The notes under the pieces are model-generated. The model did not search any database, was not told where the DNA came from, and worked only from the letters and a program-made list of their open reading frames with translations. A DNA stretch of 64,000 bases from Desulfurivibrionaceae bacterium (GTDB lineage Bacteria; Desulfobacterota; Desulfobulbia; Desulfobulbales; VMSU01): NCBI GenBank assembly GCA_030145275.1, contig JAQYVV010000002.1, positions 186,001 to 250,000 of the forward strand, in the 5' to 3' direction. The position numbers were made by a program, and so were the translations under genes. Below, in pieces: positions 28,057 through 37,396 of this stretch; position 1 is the first letter of the stretch; every line of letters begins with the position of its first letter.

Positions 28057-28223
28057 TTAGTGCCTTATAACTGAAATCCTGTCACAAAAAACAGATAAGC
28101 GAAGACTTCGGATAAGCGAAGACTTCGGATAAGCGAAGACTTCGAGGATTCCAAAAAAGAACAATGCTCCCAATATGTTGCAGACCACTGTTAAGGCACT
28201 TATTTCCGGTTTGTCCGGATTAG
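28057..28223. repeat. Family A repeat (A6) with three 17-bp units
   Basis: 167 bp, TTAGTGCCTTATAACTG to CCGGATTAG. Three exact tandem copies of GATAAGCGAAGACTTCG occupy 28094-28144. The rest is nearly identical to A5 and A8; the extra length is one more 17-bp unit. Confidence 0.92.
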
Positions 28224-28290
28224 AGCTGATATTCTCTATTATAGCTACCTTAACCTTGGTTTTTAGTCTATCAAAAAAAATTCATCAAAG

Positions 28291-28443
28291 GTAAATATTC
28301 GGCAACACTCCAGCTAGGCCCGATCAGGGTGACTCACCTAGAACTACTACGCTTTGCCAACCTGATTGAACATATCTGAAGCGTTGTCAAACATTTACAT
28401 TTTGTTGATTATTGTCGTTTCCCAGTGTGAGCCGAATATTTAC
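28291..28443. repeat. Family B repeat (B1)
   Basis: Begins GTAAATATTCGGC and ends GCCGAATATTTAC, a perfect inverted end pair. Inside, CAACACTCCAG pairs with CTGAAGCGTTG, and a nested stem surrounds CCTAGAACTACTACG, so the whole can fold as a hairpin. It lies upstream of hrpB. Confidence 0.88.
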
Positions 28444-28521
28444 CATCAAAGTATAGTTTTATTATTATTGGCGGACTCTTAAGGATTTCTTGAGCAGAAT
28501 CTGTGGCAGTGTTATGCTCAG

Positions 28522-31011
28522 GTGATGGAATATGACCTACCAAGACTGCCCATTCATGCTGTACTTCCCGAGTTACAGGAAAGCCTGTCAAAACATCGAT
28601 CTGTGGTTCTTGCAGCAGAACCAGGTTCTGGCAAAACCACGATAGCTCCTCTGGCCTTGGTGCATGAAGCATGGCTTGGGGGAAGAAAAATCATCATTTT
28701 AGAACCAAGACGTCTTGCGGCCCGCATGGCAGCGAAACGGATGAGCGAGCTTGTCGGTGACACGGTTGGAGGGCTGATTGGCTATCGCATTCGTTTTGAT
28801 CGGAAAATAAGTTCCAGAACGAAAATTGAGGTGGTTACCGAGGGGATCCTTACCCGGATGATCCAGCAAGACCCTGAACTTGCTGGGGTGGGCCTGGTGG
28901 TCTTTGATGAATTTCACGAGAGATCTATCCAATCAGACCTGGCCTTGGCTCTCTGTCTAGATGTTTTGGCGCTGCGTGATGATCTGAAAATGATGATTAT
29001 GTCTGCCACCATGGATACCTCAAGGGTTTCGCAGATACTTGGCGGGGCGCCGCTGATTTCCGTTCAGGGGCGTTGTTTTCCCGTAACCATCAACTATCTT
29101 CCCCGACCATCTGTTGATTCCCTTATTCAGCGCACGCTTAAAGCCATAAACCATGTCTTGGCAGAGCAGGAAGGGGATATTCTCGTGTTTCTGCCGGGGG
29201 CAGGTGAGATAAAAGCGGTGCAGAAGCAGATTGATAAGGAGATCCTTTGTCTGCCTCTCTATGGTGATCTGCCCCAGAAAAAGCAGGACCTGATCTTTGC
29301 CCCGGTAGACAAAAGAAGGCTAATCCTGGCCACTCCCATTGCCGAAACCAGTCTCACCATTGAAGGTGTATCGGCGGTTATCGATGCCGGTCTTATGAAG
29401 ATTCCCCGTTTTTCTCCGGCAACCGGTTTAACCACCCTGCATACCGTTCCCATCTCCAAGGCCTCGGCGGATCAGAGGGCGGGGCGGGCTGGTAGGCTTG
29501 GCCCTGGAAGCTGTTACCGCTTGTGGACCATGGGTGAACATCACTCAAAGGCGGATTTTTTGCCCCCGGAGATTATCGGTGCAGATCTCGCGCCATTGCT
29601 TTTGGATGTCTTGCAGTGGGGGGTGATGGATCCTGGAGAGTTGACCTGGCTTGATCCGCCACGGACAGGTTCGGTGAATCAGGCCCGTGAGCTTCTCATC
29701 CAGTTGGGAGCCATTGATGAAAAAGGTGCCCTCACCGATATTGGCAGGCAAATTGCCCCCTTACCCTTGCATCCTCGCTTGGCGCTGATGTTGTTGCGAG
29801 GCCGGGAGCAGGGACGTGGGCCGCTGGCCTGCCAGTTGGCGGCCCTGTTGCAGAATCGTGATCTGTTTCGCGGCAGTGATGCGGCGCAAAGTGTTGATAT
29901 TGAGGATCGTCTGGATATTTTACGCCTGTTTGAGCAGGAAGGTACTGCTATGGTCCGGGCCCGGGGTGCAGATCCATCTATCTGTCGGCGTATTCTCCAG
30001 GAGGCCAAGCAATATCAGCGCTTTCTTGGTATAGATGGGAAGCCACGAAATTTTCAGGAGTCTGGTAATCTTTTGGCCCTTGCTTACCCTGATCGCATAT
30101 CCCAAAAGAAATCTGGCTCCAGTCAGCATCTACTCTCCTCGGGGCGCGGGGTGCTTCTCCCTGTGGGGGACCATTTGCATCAGGCAGATTTTCTGCTTGC
30201 CGCCAATGTCGATGGCGGAAAAAAGCAGGGCCGTATTTTTCTTGGCGCTGCCTTGTCCCGGGGTGAGATTATTTCTGAGCATGGTCATTTGTTGACCAGG
30301 GAGGATAGGGTGGTGTGGCATGAAAACAGAGTGGAGGCCTTCTCCGTTTTGTTACTCGGAAGTTTGGAACTTAGCAGGGAGCCATTGACTGCGGTTGATC
30401 CAGCCAAAATGCGTCAATGTCTTATTGATGGAATAAGACAGATAGGGATTAATTGTCTGGGCTGGCAGAAAAAAAGCCGTGAACTTCAGTCCAGAATGCA
30501 GTCCGCCCACGTTTGGAATCCTGAGGGCTGGCCAGATGTGTCGGATCTAGGCCTGGGAAAAGATCTTTCTTGGCTTGAACCATACCTTGATGCCATTACA
30601 ACTCTAAAACAACTTAAAAAGATTGATCTGTATCCCGTCCTTCTTTCTCTGCTCTCTTGGCAGGAGCAGCAAGAGCTTGACAGGTTGGTTCCCACCCATT
30701 TTCAGGTGCCAAGCGGCTCAAAAAAAAGACTATTATATCAGCCAGGAGAACCGCCCATTCTTGCCGTTCGCCTACAGGAGATGTTTGGCTCCAGCGCCAC
30801 TCCAACTGTGATGGGAGGCAAGGTTTCGGTCCTTGTTCATCTGCTCTCACCCGCCGGCAGGCCTATTCAGGTCACCCAGGATCTTGTTGGCTTCTGGCAG
30901 AGAACCTATGGGGAAGTGAGAAAAGAACTCAAAGGGCGCTATCCTAAACATTTTTGGCCGGATGATCCGTTAACGGCACAAGCAACTAGTCGGGTAAGAC
31001 CAAGGAAATAA
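28522..31011 (+). CDS. hrpB: ATP-dependent helicase HrpB
   Basis: 829 aa, normal length. It is a DEAH/RHA-type helicase: Walker A AAEPGSGKTTIAP, DEAH-type box as DEFHERSIQ, SATMDTS, and motif VI DQRAGRAGR. The central helicase-associated region and the C-terminal HrpB domain (~650-829, ending in a region typical of the family with KGRYPKHFWPDDP) are complete. The biological substrate is poorly defined; in some bacteria it is an RNA helicase. GTG at 28522 or ATG at 28525 are both possible starts. Family B repeat B2 starts 4 nt after its stop. Confidence 0.93.
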   Translation: MMEYDLPRLPIHAVLPELQESLSKHRSVVLAAEPGSGKTTIAPLALVHEAWLGGRKIIILEPRRLAARMAAKRMSELVGDTVGGLIGYRIRFDRKISSRTKIEVVTEGILTRMIQQDPELAGVGLVVFDEFHERSIQSDLALALCLDVLALRDDLKMMIMSATMDTSRVSQILGGAPLISVQGRCFPVTINYLPRPSVDSLIQRTLKAINHVLAEQEGDILVFLPGAGEIKAVQKQIDKEILCLPLYGDLPQKKQDLIFAPVDKRRLILATPIAETSLTIEGVSAVIDAGLMKIPRFSPATGLTTLHTVPISKASADQRAGRAGRLGPGSCYRLWTMGEHHSKADFLPPEIIGADLAPLLLDVLQWGVMDPGELTWLDPPRTGSVNQARELLIQLGAIDEKGALTDIGRQIAPLPLHPRLALMLLRGREQGRGPLACQLAALLQNRDLFRGSDAAQSVDIEDRLDILRLFEQEGTAMVRARGADPSICRRILQEAKQYQRFLGIDGKPRNFQESGNLLALAYPDRISQKKSGSSQHLLSSGRGVLLPVGDHLHQADFLLAANVDGGKKQGRIFLGAALSRGEIISEHGHLLTREDRVVWHENRVEAFSVLLLGSLELSREPLTAVDPAKMRQCLIDGIRQIGINCLGWQKKSRELQSRMQSAHVWNPEGWPDVSDLGLGKDLSWLEPYLDAITTLKQLKKIDLYPVLLSLLSWQEQQELDRLVPTHFQVPSGSKKRLLYQPGEPPILAVRLQEMFGSSATPTVMGGKVSVLVHLLSPAGRPIQVTQDLVGFWQRTYGEVRKELKGRYPKHFWPDDPLTAQATSRVRPRK

Positions 31012-31014
31012 TGT

Positions 31015-31166
31015 GTAACTATTCGGCAACGCTTCAGAGGAAGGCGATCAGTCCGCCCAGCATACAGGGGGGATAACTGGTCAGCCTGATCGCCTCCCTA
31101 TGAAGCGTTGTCAAACAGTTACGGTTTCGGTGGTTTTATATTTTTCGGTAGCAAACCGAATATTTT
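31015..31166. repeat. Family B repeat (B2)
   Basis: Begins GTAACTATTCGGC 4 nt after the hrpB stop and ends near ACCGAATATTT. It keeps GCGTTGTCAAACAGTTAC and a GGCGATCAG/CTGATCGCC inner stem, but the inner loop differs from B1 and B3. Confidence 0.82.
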
Positions 31167-31289
31167 CAATAATGTAAGAGTTCCCATGCTCATTTATTCC
31201 CCTCTCGGAGTATAAGGGTACACTGACTTTTTTTTTATTTTCCACTACTGAATGGGCTACAAACCCCTATACTATTTTAAAAAAACATT

Positions 31290-32795
31290 ATGTTACTGAT
31301 CTATCCACCAACTGCAAAACCATCAGAACCTCCGGCGGGAATAGCGCGTTTATCTGGTGTCTTAAAAGGGAATAATCTTCCCTGCACAATTCTTGATGCC
31401 AATATTGAGGGTTTGCTTTTTCTCCTGCAATTGCCAGGGCGCGCAACAGACAAATGGAGTGCTCGGGCCTATAAAAATATTAATAATAATCTTAGTGCGT
31501 TACGAACGGATCAACTGTATGACTCGCCTGATCGTTATGCCAGAGCTGTATCTGACCTCAATCGGGTGCTGGATAAACTCGAAAAATCTGGAGTTGCCTT
31601 GAGCCTTGCCAATTATCAGGACGAGCATCTATCTCCACTCAATAGCCAGGATCTCATCAAGGCCTCAGAAACGCATGAAGATAATATTTATTACCCATAT
31701 TTTTCAAAACGTTTACCTGGTCTACTTGAACAAGTTGGTTCTGCTTTTGTCGGCTTCTCACTCAATTATCTGAGCCAGGCTCTTAGCACATTTGCAATGA
31801 TCGGCTTTCTTAAAAAGATAGCACCGGGCCTACAGATTGTTTTAGGAGGAGGTCTGGTTACCTCCTGGGTGCGCAATCCATCCTGGAAAAATCCCTTTGC
31901 GGCTCTTGTCGATCACATGGTGGCTGGCCCTGGCGAAAAGCCCTTGTTAGAACTTTTTGGCATAAAATCATCTTTTACAGATCACCCCCCTGACTATGCA
32001 GGATTCCCCAATGATAAATATCTTTCGCCTGGCTTTATTTTGCCATACGCCGCATCCAGCGGCTGTTATTGGAACAGGTGTTCCTTTTGTCCCGAAAAAG
32101 CGGAAGATAATCCCTATCAGACGTTGCCGATTGAACAGGTCCGGCAAGATATCAGCGCGCTTTCGGCGCTGCACAAACCTATTCTGCTGCACTTTCTTGA
32201 TAATGCCGTAAGTCCGGCCTTAATGAAATCGTTGCTCAAGCACCATCCTGGCATCCCTTGGTATGGTTTTGCCAGAGTCAACAAGGATTTATTGGATATC
32301 AGTTTTTGTAGGAATTTGCGGCAGTCAGGATGTGTAATGCTTAAGCTTGGTATTGAGTCTGGTGATCAAGGCGTACTTGATGCAATGGATAAGGGAATTG
32401 ATCTTGCCACGGTCTCACAGGTGTTAAATAATCTGCAAGAGGCAGGGATTGCGACATATGTATACCTTCTCTTTGGTACACCTTCGGAATCAATACGAGA
32501 GGCCCGTCGGACATTGGATTTTGTTGTGCAGCATAACGAGGCCATCAGCTTTTTGAACTTAGCCATATTTAATATGCCTGTTTGCAGCTCTGAGGCAGAA
32601 AATTTGTCCACAAATAGTTGGTCTGAGGCTGATTTAGGATTGTACACCGACTTTCAGCATCCCTTGGATTGGAATAGGGGTAAGATAAGGAGATTTTTGG
32701 AGCAGGAATTTAAGCGTCATCCGGCCATACGGCCAATCATTCTGCGAGATCCTCCTGTTTTTACCTCCAACCATGCTCCTTTTTTTGTAAGATAG
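31290..32795 (+). CDS. B12-binding-domain-type radical SAM protein
   Basis: 501 aa. The N-terminus (MLLIYPPTAKPSEPPAGIA) and the following ~200 residues resemble the cobalamin-binding domain of B12-dependent radical SAM enzymes, but no DxHxxG base-off motif is seen, so cobalamin binding is doubtful. The cluster motif is CYWNRCSFC, a CX4CX2C variant found in part of this group instead of CX3CX2C. The rest is a TIM-barrel with LGIESGDQGVLDAMDKG. The substrate is unknown. The ribosome site is weak. It lies alone between two family B repeats. Confidence 0.82.
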   Translation: MLLIYPPTAKPSEPPAGIARLSGVLKGNNLPCTILDANIEGLLFLLQLPGRATDKWSARAYKNINNNLSALRTDQLYDSPDRYARAVSDLNRVLDKLEKSGVALSLANYQDEHLSPLNSQDLIKASETHEDNIYYPYFSKRLPGLLEQVGSAFVGFSLNYLSQALSTFAMIGFLKKIAPGLQIVLGGGLVTSWVRNPSWKNPFAALVDHMVAGPGEKPLLELFGIKSSFTDHPPDYAGFPNDKYLSPGFILPYAASSGCYWNRCSFCPEKAEDNPYQTLPIEQVRQDISALSALHKPILLHFLDNAVSPALMKSLLKHHPGIPWYGFARVNKDLLDISFCRNLRQSGCVMLKLGIESGDQGVLDAMDKGIDLATVSQVLNNLQEAGIATYVYLLFGTPSESIREARRTLDFVVQHNEAISFLNLAIFNMPVCSSEAENLSTNSWSEADLGLYTDFQHPLDWNRGKIRRFLEQEFKRHPAIRPIILRDPPVFTSNHAPFFVR

Positions 32796-32798
32796 CTT

Positions 32799-32952
32799 GT
32801 AAATATTCGGCAACACTCCAGCTGCGCCCGATCAGGCTGACTCACGTAGAACTACTACGCTTCGCCAGCCTGATCGAACACATCTGAAGCGTTGTCAAAC
32901 ATTTACAGATCGGTGTTTTTTATTAGTTTTTGGCTCCAAGCCGAATATTTAC
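32799..32952. repeat. Family B repeat (B3)
   Basis: Begins GTAAATATTCGGC 3 nt after the radical SAM stop and ends GCCGAATATTTAC. Strongly similar to B1. The inner arms GATCAGGCTG and CAGCCTGATC pair exactly around a loop containing CGTAGAACTACTACG. Confidence 0.9.
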
Positions 32953-32984
32953 GATAGCTTTGGTGATTTTTCTGTCTCAGCTTG

Positions 32985-33440
32985 TTATCTGCTTTTTGCG
33001 TACTTGGTAAGCAAGGTATCCAGTTTGTTGGCAAAAGATTGACGATCACTTTTACTTAATGCCGTTGGACCTCCGGTGTCAATGCCGTTTGAACGTAAGC
33101 TATCCATGAAATCTCTCATGTTGAGACGAGCCCTGATATTGTCAACTGTATATAGTTCACCACGGGGATTGAGGGCAAGGCCACCTTTTTCAATTACCTC
33201 GGCCGCCAGAGGAATATCAGCCGTGATTACCAGATCATCAGCCTTAAGCCTTTTGACTATTTCATTGTCAGCGACATCTAAGCCAGATGAGACCCGAATA
33301 AATTTAATGTAGTGGGACGGTGGAATGCGCAGGTGCTGATTAGCCACAAGAGTTATCAGCACCTGGGTGCGCTCTGCTGCCTTAAATAAAATCTCTTTGA
33401 TCACTGCAGGACACGCATCAGCGTCTACCCAAATTTCCAT
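32985..33440 (-). CDS. yaiI: UPF0178 (YaiI/YqxD) family protein
   Basis: 151 aa, full length. It has the family start [19 protein letters not shown], the segment VVTxD-like [17 protein letters not shown], and [13 protein letters not shown], which together give a PIN/NYN-like acidic nuclease fold; Asp residues of the DADA and TADIPLA motifs are present. Function is unproven. AGAGG precedes the ATG. It is on the opposite strand to its neighbours. Confidence 0.92.
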   Translation of the reverse strand: MEIWVDADACPAVIKEILFKAAERTQVLITLVANQHLRIPPSHYIKFIRVSSGLDVADNEIVKRLKADDLVITADIPLAAEVIEKGGLALNPRGELYTVDNIRARLNMRDFMDSLRSNGIDTGGPTALSKSDRQSFANKLDTLLTKYAKSR

Positions 33441-33527
33441 AATTGCACGCCTCTTCTGTTAAGTCATCTATTTGTAAGCTGAGTGACAACCAAGCAAACT
33501 TATTGATTTTTGTCAACCGATCAAGCA

Positions 33528-33539
33528 TGATGGCGTCGT
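33528..33539 (+). repeat. 13-bp dispersed motif, variant copy
   Basis: TGATGGCGTCGT, one of four copies of the TGATGGCGTCGCA motif in the window. It lies 14 bp before repeat C1. Confidence 0.6.
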
Positions 33540-33552
33540 TTCATCTGTGAGA

Positions 33553-33700
33553 GATCAACTAAGTACACCCAAGATTGTATAACCCCGAGTCCGTAAGCGT
33601 TTCAGGGGCACCCCGATGTGCGTGATCGAGCCACGCGATTATACTCCCTGTATATCACGTGGTTCGACCGCGTGCAGCGGGGTGTTCATGGAGCGCTTAC
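33553..33700. repeat. Family C long-hairpin repeat (C1)
   Basis: About 148 bp. GTAAGCG and CACCCCG on the left arm are mirrored by CGGGGTG and CGCTTAC on the right, and GTGCGTGATCGA is mirrored by the TCGACCGCGTGCA region, so it can fold as one long imperfect hairpin. The right end lies 34 bp before the SprT/DUF2786 start. Confidence 0.88.
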
Positions 33701-33733
33701 TTTCATCCTGTTAACTCAACCATCCTTACGTCT

Positions 33734-34870
33734 ATGATAAATAATATCGAACAATTTTCTAGTCTTTGGGCCAGACAGTTACATACTGAGTTTAGCGATA
33801 TTTGCTGGCAGTATAATGTTAAATTAACCCCGCCTGTTTTTGAAATATCCAAAACAAAACAGCAGCTTGGCTCCTGGGATGCGGAGAGCAGAACGATACG
33901 GATCAGTTTCTTTCTGATAACCAATCACTCCTGGGCGGTCACCCTGAATGTCTTGAAACATGAGATGGCTCATCAGATCTGTGCCGAAATATTTCAGAGC
34001 AGAGAAGTTGCTCATGGTGAGTCTTTTGATAGGGCCTGTGACTATCTTGGTCTGCCGAAAGAATATCGCAGGGCAAGCGGCGACTTACCTGAATCTCTTG
34101 ATCTTATTGGCCAAGGCAGTCGGCCGACCTCTGAGGGGAGACGGTTTATAGATAAGGTTGAGAAGCTCCTGGCCCTGGCCCAATCGGCAAATGAAAATGA
34201 AGCCGCCCTTGCCATGCAAAAGGCCAATGAGCTGATTGAGAAATACAATATAATGCAAATGGAGTCAGCTCAGGATGTCAGTTATACCTACGTGATTATA
34301 AATAGGAAAAAGAAGCGGATCGAAACTTATCAACGGCAGATTTGCGCCATTCTACGAGATTTCTTTTTCGTAAAAATTGTAACTTCTTTTTTGTATGATC
34401 CATTAAGCAACCAGACCCATAAAACAATAGAAATACTTGGCTCTAATGAGAATGTTGCCATTGCCGAATATTGTTATCATTTTTTGGAAAACCAATTGTC
34501 TGCACTGTGGTCCAAAAACAAGCACAGGTATAACGGTAAAACCAGGACTGAAAAAAACAGTTATTATATGGGGCTTTTGAAGGGATTCAATGGCAAACTG
34601 CGTAAACAAAAAGAGCAGTCAAAAAAGGCGCGGGTTGTGGCGGCGTCGGATAATGGTCAGTCGCAGAAGATGTATTCCTTAGTTGTAAGTGAAGATGAAA
34701 GGTTGAATGACTATGTGGAAATTAAATTCCCAAGATTAAGTAAGATATCCAGGCGAGGCCCGAGAATTTATAAGAGTACCTATGATGAAGGAATTGAAAC
34801 TGGTAAAAATATTACCTTGCATAAGGGCGTTACTCAAACTGATGGGAATAGAGGAAATATTTTGACTTGA
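33734..34870 (+). CDS. SprT-like zinc protein with DUF2786
   Basis: 378 aa from the ATG at 33734. An open frame reaches back to a GTG at 33659 inside repeat C1, so that start is rejected. Residues ~30-120 have a SprT-like domain with the HExxH zinc motif (LKHEMAHQICAEIF) and a later His in AHGESFDRACDYLGL. Residues ~140-185 match DUF2786 (KVEKLLALAQSANENEAALAMQKANELIEKYNI, split here by family pattern only), followed by an alpha-beta C-terminal half. Proposed to be a zinc metalloprotease-like protein of unknown target. It stands alone. Confidence 0.82.
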   Translation: MINNIEQFSSLWARQLHTEFSDICWQYNVKLTPPVFEISKTKQQLGSWDAESRTIRISFFLITNHSWAVTLNVLKHEMAHQICAEIFQSREVAHGESFDRACDYLGLPKEYRRASGDLPESLDLIGQGSRPTSEGRRFIDKVEKLLALAQSANENEAALAMQKANELIEKYNIMQMESAQDVSYTYVIINRKKKRIETYQRQICAILRDFFFVKIVTSFLYDPLSNQTHKTIEILGSNENVAIAEYCYHFLENQLSALWSKNKHRYNGKTRTEKNSYYMGLLKGFNGKLRKQKEQSKKARVVAASDNGQSQKMYSLVVSEDERLNDYVEIKFPRLSKISRRGPRIYKSTYDEGIETGKNITLHKGVTQTDGNRGNILT

Positions 34871-35144
34871 TTCTTCTCGGTGCTGAACATATGTTTGTGG
34901 AACGTATTTTAGATAAAAGTCTGAGCTAGATATTGCTCTGGTGGTTAAATAGTTAATTTTCAATGCCGTTATTTCATGTCAATAAGAATCAACACTGGAT
35001 CGGGGTCTTCGCTTACCTCCGGCTAAAAACATCCTATGACGTTATCATAGAGTATACCGTCATCCCCGAGGTAAGCGCAGACTCCGATGTTTTTATCGGG
35101 GATCCAGGAAGGTTGTTTCTGTGCTGCCAGATAGGCTTTATCTT
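34871..35144. other. Intergenic region with inverted 17-bp-unit pair
   Basis: No supported gene. Around 34998-35110 a CGGGGTCTTCGCTTACCTCCG segment is mirrored by CGAGGTAAGCGCAGACTCCG, with GATGACGGTATACTCTATGATAACG in the centre split between the arms. It is one more place where the 17-bp unit appears, here as an inverted pair. Family A copy A7 follows directly. Confidence 0.6.
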
Positions 35145-35260
35145 TTAGTGCCTTATCGCTGAATTGCTGCCATAAAAAACACGAAATGCTAAAAAGTATT
35201 TTGAAATAAACATATTACACTCTACTGTTAAGGCACTTATTTCCGGTATATCCGGATTAG
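35145..35260. repeat. Family A repeat (A7)
   Basis: 116 bp, TTAGTGCCTTATCGCTG to TCCGGATTAG. It resembles the 110-bp A4 units (AACACGAAATG, CTACTGTTAAGGCACTTATTTCCGG) and lacks the 17-bp unit. Confidence 0.85.
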
Positions 35261-35321
35261 ATATATAACCACCGAAGCAATAGGTGGAACTGAAACTCAA
35301 AATTTAATAAGTTGATAAAAA

Positions 35322-36167
35322 ATGCGCTCTCAACAAAAAAAATCTATACTTTGCCCTGGTTGTCGTGGGTTGATCAGCCGCAGTGAACAGAAATGCCCCC
35401 ATTGCGGCATTAGCAAGCCCGGTTCATGGTTCAAAAGCAACAAGCTTTCCACGTCGTTTTCCAACCCCGAACAGCTGCTCCAAATGATTCTATATGCCAA
35501 TGTGGGTATGTTTGTTTTATCTATTTTGCTCAACCCAGGTAGGTCAAATTTCAACTTTAATCCTTTTAGTTTTCTTTCCCCCAGTAATCAAAGTCTTTTT
35601 ATGCTCGGTTCAACCGGAACGGTGGCGATTTCACAAATGGACCGCTGGTGGACCCTGGTGTCGGCAAATTATCTGCATGGGGGTCTGATGCATATAGTCT
35701 TTAATATGATTGCCCTGCGTCAGCTTGGGCCTCTGGTGGCCCGCGAGTTTGGGGCGCACAGGATGTTTGCCATTTATACTCTGGGAGGCGTTTTGGGGTT
35801 TTTTATCTCTTACTTAGCTGGCATCCGTTTTACCATTGGCGCTTCTGCCTCTATCTGTAGTCTTATCGGGGCACTTCTTTTTTATGGAAAGAGTCGGGGC
35901 GGGGCTTACGGCCAGGAGATATACAGGCAGATCGGCGGCTGGGCAATAGGTATATTTATTTTTGGTTTTATTGTGCCGGGAATTAATAACTGGGGCCATG
36001 GCGGCGGCATGGCGGCAGGGGCTGTGTTTGCGTTTTTGTTAGGTTATAAGGAGAGAAGAAGAGAGACTCCAGTCCACAGGCTTCTTGGTCTTGCCTGTGG
36101 ACTAGTTACTGTATTGGTTTTAGCCTGGGCCTGTTTGAGCGCCTTCTTGTTTGTTCTGCTGCGTTGA
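35322..36167 (+). CDS. Rhomboid family intramembrane serine protease with zinc ribbon
   Basis: 281 aa. A zinc ribbon (CPGCRGLISRSEQKCPHCG) sits at residues ~10-30, then six or so membrane helices. The catalytic Ser is in GASASICSLIG and the catalytic His in INNWGHGGGMAAGAVFAFLLG, matching the rhomboid Ser-His dyad; HxxxN-type residues occur in LMHIVFNMIALRQ. It should cleave membrane proteins within the bilayer. The N-terminal zinc ribbon is an accessory seen in a subset of bacterial rhomboids. The ribosome site is weak. Confidence 0.9.
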   Translation: MRSQQKKSILCPGCRGLISRSEQKCPHCGISKPGSWFKSNKLSTSFSNPEQLLQMILYANVGMFVLSILLNPGRSNFNFNPFSFLSPSNQSLFMLGSTGTVAISQMDRWWTLVSANYLHGGLMHIVFNMIALRQLGPLVAREFGAHRMFAIYTLGGVLGFFISYLAGIRFTIGASASICSLIGALLFYGKSRGGAYGQEIYRQIGGWAIGIFIFGFIVPGINNWGHGGGMAAGAVFAFLLGYKERRRETPVHRLLGLACGLVTVLVLAWACLSAFLFVLLR

Positions 36168-36179
36168 ATTTTTTGTTAG

Positions 36180-36327
36180 CTATCAATTAATTACACCCAA
36201 GCTTACACAACCCAGAGTCCGTAAGCGTTTCAGGGGCACCCCGATGTGCGTGATCGAACCGCGCGATTATACCCCCTGTATATCACGGGGTTTGATCACG
36301 TGCAGCGGGGTGTCCATGGAGCGCTTA
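36180..36327. repeat. Family C long-hairpin repeat (C2)
   Basis: About 148 bp, closely similar to C1 including AACC-CGAGTCCGTAAGCG-type left arm, GTGCGTGATCGAACC and the mirrored GGTTTGATCACGTGCA. Its right end CGCTTAC supplies the stop codon of the minus-strand gene at 36325. Confidence 0.88.
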
Positions 36328-36579
36328 CAATTTTTTCATTTTTTCCCCGACCATGGTGGCTTTATCGCAGTGGGCACCTTCTTTTGGATTGCAATCAAGG
36401 AGTATGCCCATCACTTTGTCCGCGGTCCTAAAACAGCCGGCATCTTCCAGCCTTGCCAGCAAGTCGGACATTAACTTGTTAAATTTCATGCATTTTTCGT
36501 AGTCAGAAGCGGCGCGTTGGTGCAGGGCGCACGCTTCTTTTAAATCCTTTTTGATATCATCGGGGATTTCTTCGAGCAT
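36325..36579 (-). CDS. Small hypothetical protein, stop codon inside repeat
   Basis: 84 aa, helical and charged with Cys at 17, 30, 49, 63 and 70. No membrane segment and no family I recognise. The last three bases (TAA at 36325-36327) are the terminal bases of repeat C2, so the repeat has probably trimmed or extended the original C-terminus. Coding status is moderately supported by composition; the ribosome site is poor. Confidence 0.5.
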   Translation of the reverse strand: MLEEIPDDIKKDLKEACALHQRAASDYEKCMKFNKLMSDLLARLEDAGCFRTADKVMGILLDCNPKEGAHCDKATMVGEKMKKL

Positions 36580-36617
36580 AATTTTAGGTTCTTTTAATAT
36601 GCCATTCAGCAGAATTC

Positions 36618-36809
36618 GTAATTATTCAGCGTAGGCTGGGAATTACCCTTAACTCCGGGCTGTAACTGTTCAGAGGTGCTTCATGTCGGAGTCTACGCTT
36701 ACCTCGTTCATTCGGAGTCTCGTTCCTCGCTTACCTGGGGCTTCGAAGCATACTTGTGCTATTCGAGAAGACCTAGATGGGCGAAGATGGAGTGCAGCTG
36801 AATAGTTAC
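36618..36809. repeat. Composite family B repeat (B5)
   Basis: Outer ends GTAATTATTCAGC and GCTGAATAGTTAC. A second start-like sequence TGTAACTGTTCAGAGG lies inside near 36661. It carries two 17-bp-unit relatives (near 36693 and 36716) and shares CGAAGATGGAGT with B4. Confidence 0.75.
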
Positions 36810-36838
36810 CAGAATTCAAAGGAAATTGGTGTTTAGCG

Positions 36839-37213
36839 TTAATCAATCTTATACAATATTTCATCTTGGTGAATTTCAAGTGAACTGCCGGTGCTTACAG
36901 GGAACCTTTCAGGCAGCCGGGTCAATACCACTCCGAAAACATGATCAGAGTCAATGTGTTCTATCTTAAGATCAATCAAACCACCATCAACTTTTACAGG
37001 CTCTCCCGTTCCTACACGAAAAAATGCCCTAACGGTAATCCGCTCGTCAACAGTTAACTCCTTGAGTTTGACACCTGGATAGGCGGGAAACTTGTTGGGA
37101 TAAAAACCGGGGATCTTCGCACTTTTAAGATTCAAGATGTGATAGCCATCTTCAACAATATCTGTACAAAATTTTTGCTCTTTTGTCTTTGGGACAGGGG
37201 GGACGGTTGCCAT
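36839..37213 (-). CDS. Hypothetical protein, possibly DUF2314-like
   Basis: 124 aa, soluble, no signal peptide. The second half alternates beta strands (IDLKIEHIDSDHVFGVVLT, then SSLEIHQDEILY), a layout loosely like DUF2314 proteins, but no diagnostic motif is firm. AGGA lies 8 nt before the ATG. Function unknown. Isolated between repeat B5 and a short ORF. Confidence 0.6.
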   Translation of the reverse strand: MATVPPVPKTKEQKFCTDIVEDGYHILNLKSAKIPGFYPNKFPAYPGVKLKELTVDERITVRAFFRVGTGEPVKVDGGLIDLKIEHIDSDHVFGVVLTRLPERFPVSTGSSLEIHQDEILYKID

Positions 37214-37396
37214 ATATTATTCCTGTTTGGGGGTAAATTTCACCACTGCTTGGTACTCTTCTGGATTAGCACAAAATACAAAAAGGCATCTAGATCCTTA
37301 CCAAATTTTTGCCATGATATCACTTTTATTCCGAAATCTGCTTCCCCTTAAATACATTTCATGAGCTGTCTAAATGGACTATCTCCACCACATTTG

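Noticed and set aside
28094-28144. CRISPR array
   Set aside because: The 17-bp units are directly adjacent with no spacers, and no cas gene is in the window.
33659-33733. Longer SprT/DUF2786 protein starting at GTG 33659
   Set aside because: The extra 25 codons lie inside and just past repeat C1 and read as non-coding; the ATG at 33734 starts where domain-like sequence begins.
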